Source of the DNA: Immundisolibacter sp049322795
Lineage (GTDB): Bacteria; Pseudomonadota; Gammaproteobacteria; Immundisolibacterales; Immundisolibacteraceae
DNA length: 64,000 nucleotides
Reading direction: 5' to 3'
Assembly: GCA_049322795.1 (NCBI GenBank)
Contig: JBMOQH010000016.1
Coordinates: forward strand, 186,001 to 250,000
The first letter of the stretch is position 1. Every line of letters starts with the position of its first letter. The notes under the pieces were generated by a model. It worked only from the letters and a program-made list of their open reading frames with translations, was not told the DNA's origin and searched no databases. A program made the translations under genes and the position numbers. Positions 43,767 through 52,368 of this stretch are shown here, in pieces.

Positions 43767-44690
43767 ATGAGCAAGAAACGCGTTCTGGTGGCAGAAACCC
43801 TGGAGCAGGCCGGCATCGACCTGCTGCGGCAGCACTTCGATGTGGACGTGCGCGAGCGCACGGACGAGCAGACGCTCGCCGGCCTCATCGGCGACTACGA
43901 CGCGCTGATGATCAAGACCTACACGCGGGTGTCGAAGGCGGTCATCGACCGGGCCGGGAAGCTCAGGATCGTCGCCCGCGCCGGCAGCGGTCTCGACAAG
44001 GTGGATCTCGCCTACGCCAAGGAAAAGGGCCTGACCGTGCGCAACACGCCGCAGGCCAACGTGGTGTCCGTGGCCGAGCTGGTGTTCGGGCTGATGCTGG
44101 CGGTGTCGCGCAAGCTCGCCGCCGCCGACCGCTACGTGCGCGCGGGCGAGGGTTGGGACCGCGACCGCTTCACCGGCGTGGAACTGGCCGGCAAGACGCT
44201 CGGCATCGTCGGCTTCGGCAACATCGGCAAGCTGGTGGCCAGGCGCGCGCTGGCCTTCGACATGCAGCTGGTCGGCTACGACCCCTTCGTGGATGCCGCC
44301 GGCATGGCCGAGCACGGCGTGCGCAAGGTCGAGACCGTGGACGAGGTCATCGACGCGGCCGACTACATCACCGTGCACGTGCCGCTGCTCGATGCTACCC
44401 GTGGCCTGTTCAGCACGGCGCAGTTCGCCCGCATGAAGCCGACCGCCATCTTCATCAACACCGCCCGCGGCGAGGTGGTGGACGAGCCGGCGCTGATCGC
44501 GGCCCTGCAGACGGGCGAGATCGCCGGCGCCGGGCTCGACGTGTACGAGGCCGAGCCGCCGAATCATCCCGAGCTGCTCGCGCTCGACAACGTGGTGCTG
44601 TGCCCACACATCGGCGCCGCCACGCGCGAGGCGCTGAACCGCATGACCGTGCAGGCGGCCGAGATGATCATCGACGCGCTCCGGGACTGA
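43767..44690 (+). CDS. D-isomer-specific 2-hydroxyacid dehydrogenase (SerA-like, no ACT domain)
   Basis: The 307-residue enzyme has catalytic Arg in INTARGEVVDEPAL, Glu in LDVYEAEPP and His in VLCPHIGAAT. The NAD motif is LGIVGFGNIGKLVARRALAF. The length fits a 3-phosphoglycerate dehydrogenase core without the regulatory ACT domain; hydroxypyruvate reductase or other 2-hydroxyacids are alternatives. Operon position between a ketopantoate-reductase-like gene and serS suggests serine metabolism. Confidence 0.85.
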   Translation: MSKKRVLVAETLEQAGIDLLRQHFDVDVRERTDEQTLAGLIGDYDALMIKTYTRVSKAVIDRAGKLRIVARAGSGLDKVDLAYAKEKGLTVRNTPQANVVSVAELVFGLMLAVSRKLAAADRYVRAGEGWDRDRFTGVELAGKTLGIVGFGNIGKLVARRALAFDMQLVGYDPFVDAAGMAEHGVRKVETVDEVIDAADYITVHVPLLDATRGLFSTAQFARMKPTAIFINTARGEVVDEPALIAALQTGEIAGAGLDVYEAEPPNHPELLALDNVVLCPHIGAATREALNRMTVQAAEMIIDALRD

Positions 44691-44693
44691 CCG

Positions 44694-45968
44694 GTGCTCG
44701 ACCCGCAACGGCTGCGCCGCGAACCGGAGCCGGTGGCGGCCGCGCTGGCCACGCGCGGCTTTGCGCTCGACGTGGCGCGCCTGGCCGAACTCGAGACACG
44801 GCGCAAGGCGGTGCAGACCGAGACCGAGCAGCTGCAGGCCGAGCGCAACCGGGTCTCGAAGGCGGTCGGCGAGGCCAAACGCCGTGGCGAGGACGCCGCC
44901 GCCCTGCTGGGGCAAATGGCCGGCGTCGGCGAGCGCCTGTCGCAGTTGGAAGGCGATCTCAAGGCCGTGCAGGCGGCGCTCGACGCCTACTGCCTGGAAA
45001 TCCCCAACCTCCCGCACGAGTCGGTGCCGGTCGGCCGCAGCGAGGACGACAACGTCGAGGTCCGCCGCTGGGGGCAGCCGCCCGCGTTCGACTTCGCCGC
45101 GCGCGATCACGTGGACCTCGGCGAGGCGCTCGGCGGGCTCGATTTCGAGACCGCCGGCAAGATCGCCGGGGCGCGCTTCAGCCTGCTGCGCGGGCCGCTG
45201 GCGGCGCTGCAGCGGGCGCTGACGCAGTTCATGCTGGACCTGCACACCCGCGAGCACGGCTACACCGAGGTGTACGTGCCGTACCTGGCCAATGCCGAGA
45301 GTCTCGTCGGCACCGGCCAGCTGCCGAAGTTCGAGGAAGACCAATTCGTCACCCGCGACGGCTATTACCTCATCCCCACCGCCGAAGTGCCGGTCACCAA
45401 CATCGTGCGCGACAGCATCGTCGAGGCCGCCGAGCTGCCGCTGAAGCTGGTGGCGCACACGCCGTGCTTTCGCCGCGAGGCCGGCAGCTACGGCAAGGAC
45501 ACGCGCGGCATGATCCGCCAGCACCAGTTCGAGAAAGTCGAGCTGGTGCGCCTGGTGGCGCCCGAAACGTCCTGGCAGGCGCACGAGGAGCTGACCGCCG
45601 ACGCCGAGGCGGTGCTGCAGCGCCTTGGCCTGCCGTATCGCGTCATGGCGCTGTGCACCGGCGACATGGGGTTTTCCGCCGCCAAGACCTACGACCTCGA
45701 GGTCTGGCTGCCGGGGCAGGGCCGGTACCGGGAGATCTCGTCCTGTTCCAATTTCGGCGATTTCCAGGCGCGGCGCCTGAAAGCCCGCTGGCGCAATCCG
45801 GCCACCGGCAAGCCGGAGCTGCTGCACACGCTGAACGGCTCGGGTCTGGCGGTCGGGCGCACGCTGGTGGCGGTGATCGAGAACTACCAGCAGGCCGACG
45901 GCTCGGTCGCAGTGCCCGAGGTGCTGCGCCCGTATCTGGGCGGCAGGGAGCGCATCGCGCGCGTCTGA
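44694..45968 (+). CDS. serS: Seryl-tRNA synthetase
   Basis: The 424-residue class II synthetase has an N-terminal tRNA-binding coiled coil (about 28-100, with ETEQLQAERNRVSKAVG). Motif 2 is CFRREAGSYGKDTRGMIRQHQF and motif 3 is NGSGLAVGRTLVAVIENYQ. It charges tRNA-Ser and tRNA-Sec. The start is a GTG 3 bp after the dehydrogenase stop. The length is normal. Confidence 0.97.
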   Translation: MLDPQRLRREPEPVAAALATRGFALDVARLAELETRRKAVQTETEQLQAERNRVSKAVGEAKRRGEDAAALLGQMAGVGERLSQLEGDLKAVQAALDAYCLEIPNLPHESVPVGRSEDDNVEVRRWGQPPAFDFAARDHVDLGEALGGLDFETAGKIAGARFSLLRGPLAALQRALTQFMLDLHTREHGYTEVYVPYLANAESLVGTGQLPKFEEDQFVTRDGYYLIPTAEVPVTNIVRDSIVEAAELPLKLVAHTPCFRREAGSYGKDTRGMIRQHQFEKVELVRLVAPETSWQAHEELTADAEAVLQRLGLPYRVMALCTGDMGFSAAKTYDLEVWLPGQGRYREISSCSNFGDFQARRLKARWRNPATGKPELLHTLNGSGLAVGRTLVAVIENYQQADGSVAVPEVLRPYLGGRERIARV

Positions 45969-46086
45969 TTGGCCACGCCGCCCTGCGCGGCGACTTCTTC
46001 GGTGGCGCAGGCCGAGGCCTGCCTTGTCCGGCCGCGCCAATGGGCGCAGCATCGGCAGGCCAACTACACCACCGGAGGAGAACGAC

Positions 46087-46461
46087 ATGCTGTACGTGGT
46101 CATTTCCCGCTTCGACGAGGCCGCCGTGGCGCGGCTGCGCGGCGAGCTGCCGCCGGCGGCCTTTGCCTACATCGATGAGGCCATCCACCACCAGCGCCTG
46201 CCGAGTCAGGCCGACATCGAGGCGCAGGGCGTGCCGGGCGGGCTGGCCGGCGTGCTGGCGGCGCACCTCGAACACCTCACCGGCCTGCGCGGCAGCGGCA
46301 AGCTCGTCAGCGGCGGGCCGTGCAGCGGTTTCGCCAACGCCATCAACATCTTCGAGGCCAATTCCGCCGACGAGGCGCGAACCCTGCACGACGCCGATCC
46401 GCTGGCCCGGCACGGCTACTTCGCGGTCGAGACCATCTACCCCTGGCAGCGGGTGTTCTGA
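46087..46461 (+). CDS. YciI-like domain protein
   Basis: The 124-residue protein has the YCII ferredoxin-like fold: MLYVVISRF at the start, then an insertion, and SGFANAINIFEANSADEARTLHDADPLARHGYFAVETIYPW, which matches the family's catalytic-like DPxxxAG region. Members may act as small hydrolases or dehydrochlorinases; the function here is unknown. AGGAG precedes the ATG. It may be cotranscribed with the downstream GST (2 bp spacing). Confidence 0.82.
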   Translation: MLYVVISRFDEAAVARLRGELPPAAFAYIDEAIHHQRLPSQADIEAQGVPGGLAGVLAAHLEHLTGLRGSGKLVSGGPCSGFANAINIFEANSADEARTLHDADPLARHGYFAVETIYPWQRVF

Positions 46462-46463
46462 GC

Positions 46464-47099
46464 GTGCTGCGCCTGTATCACATCCTGCCGCGGGCCGATC
46501 ACCCGGGCTCGCACAACGCGCTGAAAGTCGCTGTACTGCTGCGCGAGCTCGGCCTCGACTTCGAGCTGGTCGACGTCGATCCAGCCACGCAGCTGCGGCC
46601 GGCCGACGCGCCGCTGCGCAAACTCAACCCGAATGGACTGACGCCGATCCTGGACGACGACGGCTTCATCCTGTGGGAATCGGCGGCCATCCTGCAATAC
46701 CTGTGCGACAGCCGCGGACCCACACCGCTGCTGCCGATGGAACCCAAGCCGCGGGCGCGTGTCCTACAGTGGGTGACCTGGGAGGCCAGCACCGTCATTT
46801 CGGCGTTGATGGCGCTGTACATGGCGCGCGTCGGTGGTGGCGATGCCACGGTCGCGGCGCAACGTGTCGACTTCGTGCTCGGCGTGCTGGAGCAGCAACT
46901 CAACCCCCGCACCTTTATGGCCGACAACTATTCCATCGCCGACATCGCGCTCGGGGGCAGCGTGCCAGCGCTGCTGTCGATCGGTGTGGATTTTGGTGCC
47001 TATCCGGCGCTGCGGCGCTGGCTGGGCCGACTTCGCGGCCGAGCGGCCTGGCAGGATGCGATTTTTCTGGCCGACCTGCGCGCGGGAGGGCTCGGGTAA
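46464..47099 (+). CDS. Glutathione S-transferase family protein
   Basis: The 211-residue protein starts at GTG with LRLYHILPRADHPGSHNALKVAVLLRELGLDFELVDVD. The cis-Pro loop is NPNGLTPIL, the glutathione motif WESAAILQYLCD, and the C-terminal helical domain includes NYSIADIALGG. It resembles theta/nu or YfcG-type GSTs. It lies 2 bp after the YciI gene. No specific substrate can be given. Confidence 0.87.
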   Translation: MLRLYHILPRADHPGSHNALKVAVLLRELGLDFELVDVDPATQLRPADAPLRKLNPNGLTPILDDDGFILWESAAILQYLCDSRGPTPLLPMEPKPRARVLQWVTWEASTVISALMALYMARVGGGDATVAAQRVDFVLGVLEQQLNPRTFMADNYSIADIALGGSVPALLSIGVDFGAYPALRRWLGRLRGRAAWQDAIFLADLRAGGLG

Positions 47100-47180
47100 C
47101 CTTAAGTCCACGAGCCGCGTCAATCGGTGTTCTTGCTAGACTCCCCGGCTTTTTCGCTGCCCGATCGAGAGTACCCACGC

Positions 47181-48161
47181 GTGATTTCCCCCCGCACCTG
47201 CTTGCGCTCCCTGATGCCGCTGCTCGCCACCGCAGCGATCGGCGCTTCGGCTGAAACGGCTCCCGTGCCGCCGCCGGACGTCGATCTGATCGGTCAGGTG
47301 CAGGTGGTGGCAGCGCGTCACGAGGACACGCTGCTCGACATCGCCCGTCGTGCTGGGCTTGGCTACAACGAAATCAAGATGGCAAACCGGGGGGTCGACC
47401 CCTGGATGCCGGGCGAAGGCGTACAGGTCGCGCTGCCGACGCGGCACATCCTGCCGATGGCGCCGCGCAGCGGCATCGTGATCAACCTGCCCGAGATGCG
47501 GCTTTATCACTACCTGCCCGCCAGCGGCGGCATACCGCAGGTGGCGACCTACCCGATCAGCATCGGCCGTTTCGACTGGCGGTCGCCGCTCGGCATGACG
47601 CAGATTACGCAAAAGGTGCCCAACCCAAGCTGGACACCGCCGGAATCTATCCGCATCGAGCACGCGGCCAAGGGCGACATCCTGCCGCCCGTGGTGCCAG
47701 CCGGGCCAGACAACCCGCTCGGGCAGTTTGCGCTTCGTCTGGGCCTGCCGGGCTACCTCATCCACGGCACGAATCGACCCTACGGCATCGGCATGCGGGT
47801 CACGCACGGCTGCCTGCGGCTGTACCCGGAGAATATCGCCACGCTGTTCCAGCAGGTGACCCCTGGCGTCAAGGTCAACTTCATCAGCCAGCCCTACAAG
47901 ATCGGTCAGGCCTTCGGCGTGACGTATCTGGAGGCACACCACCCGCTCAAGGAAGAAAAAGGCCGCAAAGAAGGCGCATTGGGCGAGATTGCGCGGCTGC
48001 TGGCCCAGCGTGGCGTAAGCACGTCCGAAGTCGATTGGGACGCGGTGCGTCAGGAAATCGCCCGGCCCACAGGTATGCCGGTGCCGATCAGCCGACCGGA
48101 TGACGTCCTGTTACTTGACGCGAGCGCCGAGACCGAAGGGCTGCTGACCGCTCGGCGATAA
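47181..48161 (+). CDS. L,D-transpeptidase (YkuD) with LysM-like region
   Basis: The 326-residue protein has an N-terminal signal peptide (LRSLMPLLATAAIGASA) with a GTG start; an ATG 18 codons earlier is possible. A LysM-like segment (about 50-95) precedes the YkuD domain. The catalytic motif is HGTNRPYGIGMRVTHGCLRL (His, then THGC in place of SHGC). It cross-links or anchors peptidoglycan; the Lpp-like lipoprotein gene just downstream could be a substrate (ErfK/YbiS-type). A terminator follows. Confidence 0.9.
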   Translation: MISPRTCLRSLMPLLATAAIGASAETAPVPPPDVDLIGQVQVVAARHEDTLLDIARRAGLGYNEIKMANRGVDPWMPGEGVQVALPTRHILPMAPRSGIVINLPEMRLYHYLPASGGIPQVATYPISIGRFDWRSPLGMTQITQKVPNPSWTPPESIRIEHAAKGDILPPVVPAGPDNPLGQFALRLGLPGYLIHGTNRPYGIGMRVTHGCLRLYPENIATLFQQVTPGVKVNFISQPYKIGQAFGVTYLEAHHPLKEEKGRKEGALGEIARLLAQRGVSTSEVDWDAVRQEIARPTGMPVPISRPDDVLLLDASAETEGLLTARR

Positions 48162-48183
48162 ATCGCCCGCCGCCGAACTCAAG

Positions 48184-48230
48184 GTAAAAAAAAAGCGGGG
48201 CCGGCTCGCGCCGACCCCGCTCTTTTTTTA
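48184..48230. terminator. Bidirectional rho-independent terminator
   Basis: AGCGGGG-C-CGGC/GCCG-A-CCCCGCT with a TCGC loop is flanked by an A-run on the left and a T-run on the right. It serves the L,D-transpeptidase gene rightward and the lipoprotein gene leftward, both ending nearby. Confidence 0.92.
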
Positions 48231-48244
48231 CCGGAAGCGTTTGC

Positions 48245-48523
48245 TTACTTCAGCATCGACTTCTGGAACATGCGATCGATCTTCTCGTTGGTGTCGACGC
48301 AGCACTGCTGGGCAGCCTTGGCCGCAGCCAGGGCCTCGTTGGCCGCAGCGCCGGCGGCGTCCGCCTTCGAGGAAGCAGCACTGGCGGTCGCCTGCGCGCT
48401 GTCCGCAGCCGACTTGGCCTGCGCGACCTGTTCGTTCACATAGCCCTTGGTGGCGCAACCGCTGGCCAGGGTAGCAAACAGAGCGACCGCGGCGAGCTTG
48501 CCAATGATCAGTTTGTTCTGCAT
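48245..48523 (-). CDS. Lpp-like alanine-zipper outer-membrane lipoprotein
   Basis: This 92-residue lipoprotein has a signal peptide with lipobox LASGC (Cys at about 23). The mature part is a helical heptad repeat with Ala at core positions (AKSAADSAQATASAASSKADAAGAAANEAL), as in Lpp/OprI. The C-terminal end is KIDRMFQKSMLK with final Lys available for linkage to peptidoglycan. An unusual CC pair (QQCCVDTNE) sits near the C-terminus. AGGGG precedes the ATG, and a sigma-70 promoter is visible upstream. A nearby L,D-transpeptidase could attach it. Confidence 0.9.
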   Translation of the reverse strand: MQNKLIIGKLAAVALFATLASGCATKGYVNEQVAQAKSAADSAQATASAASSKADAAGAAANEALAAAKAAQQCCVDTNEKIDRMFQKSMLK

Positions 48524-48600
48524 ATCAATCCCCTAATAACGCTGAGGTAACAAAAATCCAACAATGCGACCACACGCCGCATCACGACGAGACGTGGCGG
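48524..48600 (-). promoter_or_regulatory. 5' leader of the lipoprotein gene
   Basis: About 70 bases lie between the predicted transcription start and the ATG. It is AT-richer than the surroundings (TTGTTGGATTTTTGTTACC on the coding strand) and contains the AGGGG ribosome site. Confidence 0.4.
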
Positions 48601-48628
48601 ATTATAAGGTCGCAGGCCGAAAAAGCAA
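48601..48628 (-). promoter_or_regulatory. Sigma-70 promoter of the lipoprotein gene
   Basis: On the minus strand a perfect -10 TATAAT (48606-48601) has TTGCTT (48628-48623) as -35 with 16-bp spacing. It fits a strong, abundant lipoprotein gene. The -35 matches only three of six consensus bases. Confidence 0.7.
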
Positions 48629-48833
48629 AAAGCGGAGCTGATGCGGATCAAGCGGATCAGCGTGTTTCGGCGCCGTACGATGGCGAGCACCGTCTTATGG
48701 TTAGAGGGGGGTTCGCCGGCGTCTGGCAAAATAAGCGACTGCCTAAAACTGCTGACGCCGCCATCAGCGATGCTGGCCTTGCCGCGCCTCGGCGCAGGCA
48801 GGAGATGTCCCGTTTTCCTTACCGGAGCGCCGC
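48629..48833. other. ppsA upstream region
   Basis: This is the rest of the 310-bp divergent spacer. It must contain the ppsA promoter, but no clear -10/-35 pair was picked. A GGAG site sits just before the ppsA ATG (ACCGGAGCGCCGC). Confidence 0.4.
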
Positions 48834-51206
48834 ATGACCGAATATCTACGTTGGTTCGAAACCCTCGGCATGCACGATGTCGATCTGGTCGGAGGCAAGA
48901 ACGCCTCGCTCGGCGAAATGATCAGTCATCTGCTGCCGCTCGGCGTTCAGGTGCCGGGCGGTTTTGCCACCACGGCGCACGCTTACCGCGACTTCCTTGC
49001 CAAGGACGGTCTTGCCGAGCGGATCAAGGCCGAGCTGGACGCGCTCGACGTCGACGACGTGGCGGCGCTGGCGCGTACCGGCGAGAAAATCCGCAAACTC
49101 ATTCTGGAACAACCCTTTCCGGACGGCCTGGAGCAGGGCATCGTCGACGCCTACGGCAAGCTGTGCGGCGACCACGGCGACGTGTCGGTCGCGGTGCGCT
49201 CGTCGGCCACGGCCGAGGACCTGCCGGACGCCTCCTTCGCCGGCCAGCAGGAAACCTTTCTCAACATCCGCGGCGCCGATCACGTGCTGCACGCGGTGCG
49301 CCACGTGTTCGCCTCGTTGTTCAACGACCGCGCGATCTCCTACCGCGTGCACCAGGGCTTCGCGCACGAGCACGTGGCGCTGTCGGCCGGCATCCAGCGC
49401 ATGGTGCGCAGCGATGTCGGCGCCAGCGGCGTGATGTTCACGCTCGACACCGAATCCGGCTTTCGCGACGCGGTGTTCGTCACGGCCTCGTACGGCCTTG
49501 GCGAGACGGTGGTGCAGGGCACGGTGAACCCGGACGAGTTCTACGTGCACAAGCCGACACTGCGTGCCGGGCGGCCGGCGGTGATCTCGCGCCATCGCGG
49601 CAGCAAGCTGATCAAGATGGTGTACACGGACGCCGTGTCGGCCGGGCGCTCGACCACCACGGTTGACGTGCCCGAGGCCGATCGGCTGCGGTTCTGTCTC
49701 AGCGACGCCGAGGTCGAGGCGCTCGCCCGCCAGGCGCTGATCATCGAGGACCACTACGGCCGGCCCATGGACATCGAGTGGGGCCGCGACGGCGAAGACG
49801 GCCAGCTGTACATCCTGCAGGCGCGCCCCGAAACCGTGAAGGCGCGCGGCGACTCGCAGGTGCTGCGCCGCTATCAGCTGAAGGAGAAGTCCAAGGTGCT
49901 GGTCACCGGCCGCAGCGTGGGCCAGGGCATCGGCGTCGGCAAGGTGCGCGTGGTGGACAGCCCCGCGCGCATGGGCGAACTGCAGCCCGGCGAGGTACTA
50001 GTGGCCGACATGACCGACCCCGACTGGGAGCCGGTGATGAAGCGCGCGTCTGCCATCGTCACCAACCGTGGTGGGCGCACCTGTCATGCCGCGATCATCG
50101 CCCGCGAGCTGGGTATCCCGGCCGTCGTGGGCTGCGGCGACGCCACCGACCGGCTCGTCACCGGCCAGGCCGTGACCGTGTCCTGCGCCGAGGGCGACAC
50201 CGGCTTCATCTACGAGGGCGCGCTCAGGAACGAGGTCAGCGAGGTGCGCCTGGACAGCATGCCGACGCCGCCGACCAAGATCATGATGAACATCGGCAAC
50301 CCGGACCGGGCCTTCGACTTCGCCAGCCTGCCGAACGCCGGCGTCGGCCTGGCGCGGCTCGAGTTCCTCATCAACCGCGGCATCGGCGTGCATCCGAAGG
50401 CGCTGATCAACTACGCCACGCTGGGTGCCGACCTGCGCGGGGCCATCGACGAGATCATCGCCGGCTACGCCGACCCGCAGACCTTCTTCGTCGAGAAGCT
50501 GGTCGAGGGCATCGCCACGCTGGGCGCGGCCTTCTGGCCGAAGAAGGTGATCGTGCGCATGTCGGACTTCAAGAGCAACGAGTACGCGAACCTGCTCGGC
50601 GGCGAGCTGTACGAGCCGCACGAGGAAAACCCCATGCTGGGTTTCCGCGGCGCCTCGCGTTACATCGCCGACAGCTTCCGCGACTGCTTCGCGCTCGAAT
50701 GCCGGGCACTGAAGAAGGTTCGCGACGACATGGGGCTGACCAACGTCGAGATCATGATCCCGTTCGTGCGCACGCTGGGCGAGGCGCGGCAGGTCACCGA
50801 ACTGCTGGCCGAGCAGGGCCTGAAGCGCGGCGACAACGGCCTGCGCCTGATCATGATGTGCGAGCTGCCGTCGAACGCCATGCTGGCCGAGCAGTTCCTC
50901 GAGTTCTTCGACGGCTTCTCGATCGGCTCGAACGACCTGACCCAGCTCACGCTGGGTCTGGACCGCGACTCAGGCCTGGTGGCGGGCGAGTTCGACGAGC
51001 GCGACGGCGCCGTCAAGGCGCTGATGAAGCTCGCCATCGACGCCTGCCAGCGCGCCGGCAAGTACGTCGGCATCTGCGGCCAGGGGCCGTCGGATCACCC
51101 CGACCTCGCGCAGTGGCTGGTCGAGCAGGGCATCGAGAGTGTGTCGCTGAACCCGGACACGGTAGTGTCCACCTGGCTCGCGCTGTCGGGCGACAAGGCG
51201 CACTGA
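48834..51206 (+). CDS. ppsA: Phosphoenolpyruvate synthase
   Basis: The 790-residue enzyme has the ATP-grasp PPDK_N domain (about 1-340: DLVGGKNASLGEMI, VAVRSSATAEDLPDASFAGQQETFLN). The swivelling phosphohistidine domain has GGRTCHAAIIARELGIPAVVG. The C-terminal PEP-utilising barrel has GSNDLTQLTLGLDRDSG and CGQGPSDHPDLAQWLVEQGIES. It converts pyruvate, ATP and water to PEP, AMP and phosphate for gluconeogenesis. Two hairpins lie between it and the opposing thrC. Confidence 0.97.
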   Translation: MTEYLRWFETLGMHDVDLVGGKNASLGEMISHLLPLGVQVPGGFATTAHAYRDFLAKDGLAERIKAELDALDVDDVAALARTGEKIRKLILEQPFPDGLEQGIVDAYGKLCGDHGDVSVAVRSSATAEDLPDASFAGQQETFLNIRGADHVLHAVRHVFASLFNDRAISYRVHQGFAHEHVALSAGIQRMVRSDVGASGVMFTLDTESGFRDAVFVTASYGLGETVVQGTVNPDEFYVHKPTLRAGRPAVISRHRGSKLIKMVYTDAVSAGRSTTTVDVPEADRLRFCLSDAEVEALARQALIIEDHYGRPMDIEWGRDGEDGQLYILQARPETVKARGDSQVLRRYQLKEKSKVLVTGRSVGQGIGVGKVRVVDSPARMGELQPGEVLVADMTDPDWEPVMKRASAIVTNRGGRTCHAAIIARELGIPAVVGCGDATDRLVTGQAVTVSCAEGDTGFIYEGALRNEVSEVRLDSMPTPPTKIMMNIGNPDRAFDFASLPNAGVGLARLEFLINRGIGVHPKALINYATLGADLRGAIDEIIAGYADPQTFFVEKLVEGIATLGAAFWPKKVIVRMSDFKSNEYANLLGGELYEPHEENPMLGFRGASRYIADSFRDCFALECRALKKVRDDMGLTNVEIMIPFVRTLGEARQVTELLAEQGLKRGDNGLRLIMMCELPSNAMLAEQFLEFFDGFSIGSNDLTQLTLGLDRDSGLVAGEFDERDGAVKALMKLAIDACQRAGKYVGICGQGPSDHPDLAQWLVEQGIESVSLNPDTVVSTWLALSGDKAH

Positions 51207-51220
51207 GCGAGCGGTCTGGC

Positions 51221-51274
51221 GGCCCGGTGGATTGCCGGGCCTCCATGCTGTCGGGCCGGACGCCAAAGCGTCCG
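51221..51274. terminator. Two hairpins between convergent ppsA and thrC
   Basis: GGCCCGG/CCGGGCC (51221-51227/51235-51241) and CGGACGC/GCGTCCG (51257-51263/51268-51274, CAAA loop) are both perfect. They lack T-runs but lie where transcripts from both sides should end. Confidence 0.5.
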
Positions 51275-51296
51275 CCCCGGATTCACCAGCTCGGCA

Positions 51297-52367
51297 TCAG
51301 CCGCGCTCCAGCCGGCGCAGGATGGCCGCTTCGAGCGTGGCGCGGTCGGCCTTGACGGGTTTCAGATCGGGCGCGCTGCGGATGGCGACGTCGGGGTCCT
51401 TCAGACCGTTGCCGGTGAGTGTGCAGACCAGCGTGCGGCCGGGCGGGATGCGACCGGATTGCAGGTCGCGCAGCGCACCGCCGATCGACGCCGCCGAGGC
51501 CGGCTCGCAGAACACGCCTTCTTCCATCGCCAGCAGTTTCTGCGCGGCCAGGATCTCGTCGTCGGTCAGGGCCGCGAACCAGCCGCCGGATTCCTGCTGC
51601 GCGGCGATGGCCTTGTCCCAGGACTGCGGCTTGCCGATGCGGATGGCGGTGGCGACGGTCTCCGGCTGCGCGATCGGATGGCCGGCCACGAACGGCGCCG
51701 CGCCGGCCGCCTGATAGCCGGCCATCACCGGCAGGTGGCAGCGCCCGGCGGCCTGGTACTGGGTGTAGCCCATCCAGTAGGCGCTGATGTTGCCGGCGTT
51801 GCCGACCGGCAGGCAGTGGTAGTCCGGCGCCCGGCCGAGCGTGTCGACGATCTCGAAGGCGGCGGTCTTTTGCCCCTGCAGGCGGTGCGGGTTGACCGAG
51901 TTGACCAGCGTCACCGGCGCGGTCTGCGCCAGTTCCTTGACCAGCTGCATGCCGTCGTCGAAGTTGCCGGCGATCTGCAGCACCTCGGCGCCGTGCATGA
52001 TGGCCTGCGCCAGCTTGCCGAGCGCGATCTTGCCCTCCGGGATCAGCACGAAGGACACGATGCCGGCGCGCGCCGCGTAGGCCGCCGCCGCCGCCGAGGT
52101 GTTGCCGGTGGAGGCGCAGATGATGGCCCGGCTGCCCTCGTGCACCGCCATGCTGACGGCGGCGGTCATGCCGCGGTCCTTGAACGAGCCGGTCGGGTTC
52201 AGGCCTTCGAACTTGACGTAGATGTCGGCGTCGAGGCCCAGCCGGCGCGGGATGTTGCGCAGGCGGATCAGCGGCGTGGCGCCTTCCAGCAGCGTCACCG
52301 GGGCGACGCCGGCCGGCAGGTCGAGCCAGTCGCGGTAGCGGGCGATCAGGCCCTCGTAGGCGCTCAT
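51297..52367 (-). CDS. thrC: Threonine synthase
   Basis: This 356-residue PLP enzyme has the lysine in NPTGSFKDRGMTAAV, ICASTGNTSAAAAAYAARAG for phosphate binding, and VGNAGNISAYWMGY. It makes threonine from O-phosphohomoserine, the last step of the pathway. It is the short (non-plant) class. It starts 1 bp after hom, within an alaC-hom-thrC operon. Confidence 0.95.
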   Translation of the reverse strand: MSAYEGLIARYRDWLDLPAGVAPVTLLEGATPLIRLRNIPRRLGLDADIYVKFEGLNPTGSFKDRGMTAAVSMAVHEGSRAIICASTGNTSAAAAAYAARAGIVSFVLIPEGKIALGKLAQAIMHGAEVLQIAGNFDDGMQLVKELAQTAPVTLVNSVNPHRLQGQKTAAFEIVDTLGRAPDYHCLPVGNAGNISAYWMGYTQYQAAGRCHLPVMAGYQAAGAAPFVAGHPIAQPETVATAIRIGKPQSWDKAIAAQQESGGWFAALTDDEILAAQKLLAMEEGVFCEPASAASIGGALRDLQSGRIPPGRTLVCTLTGNGLKDPDVAIRSAPDLKPVKADRATLEAAILRRLERG

Positions 52368-52368
52368 G

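Noticed and set aside
42726..46103. 1125-residue minus-strand open frame
   Set aside because: It lies antisense to the ketopantoate-reductase-like, SerA-like and serS genes, is His/Arg/Val-rich without motifs, and arises from high GC at third positions.
43022..47254. 1410-residue plus-strand open frame
   Set aside because: Shifted-frame reading of well-supported genes with low-complexity Arg/Ala/Gly composition.
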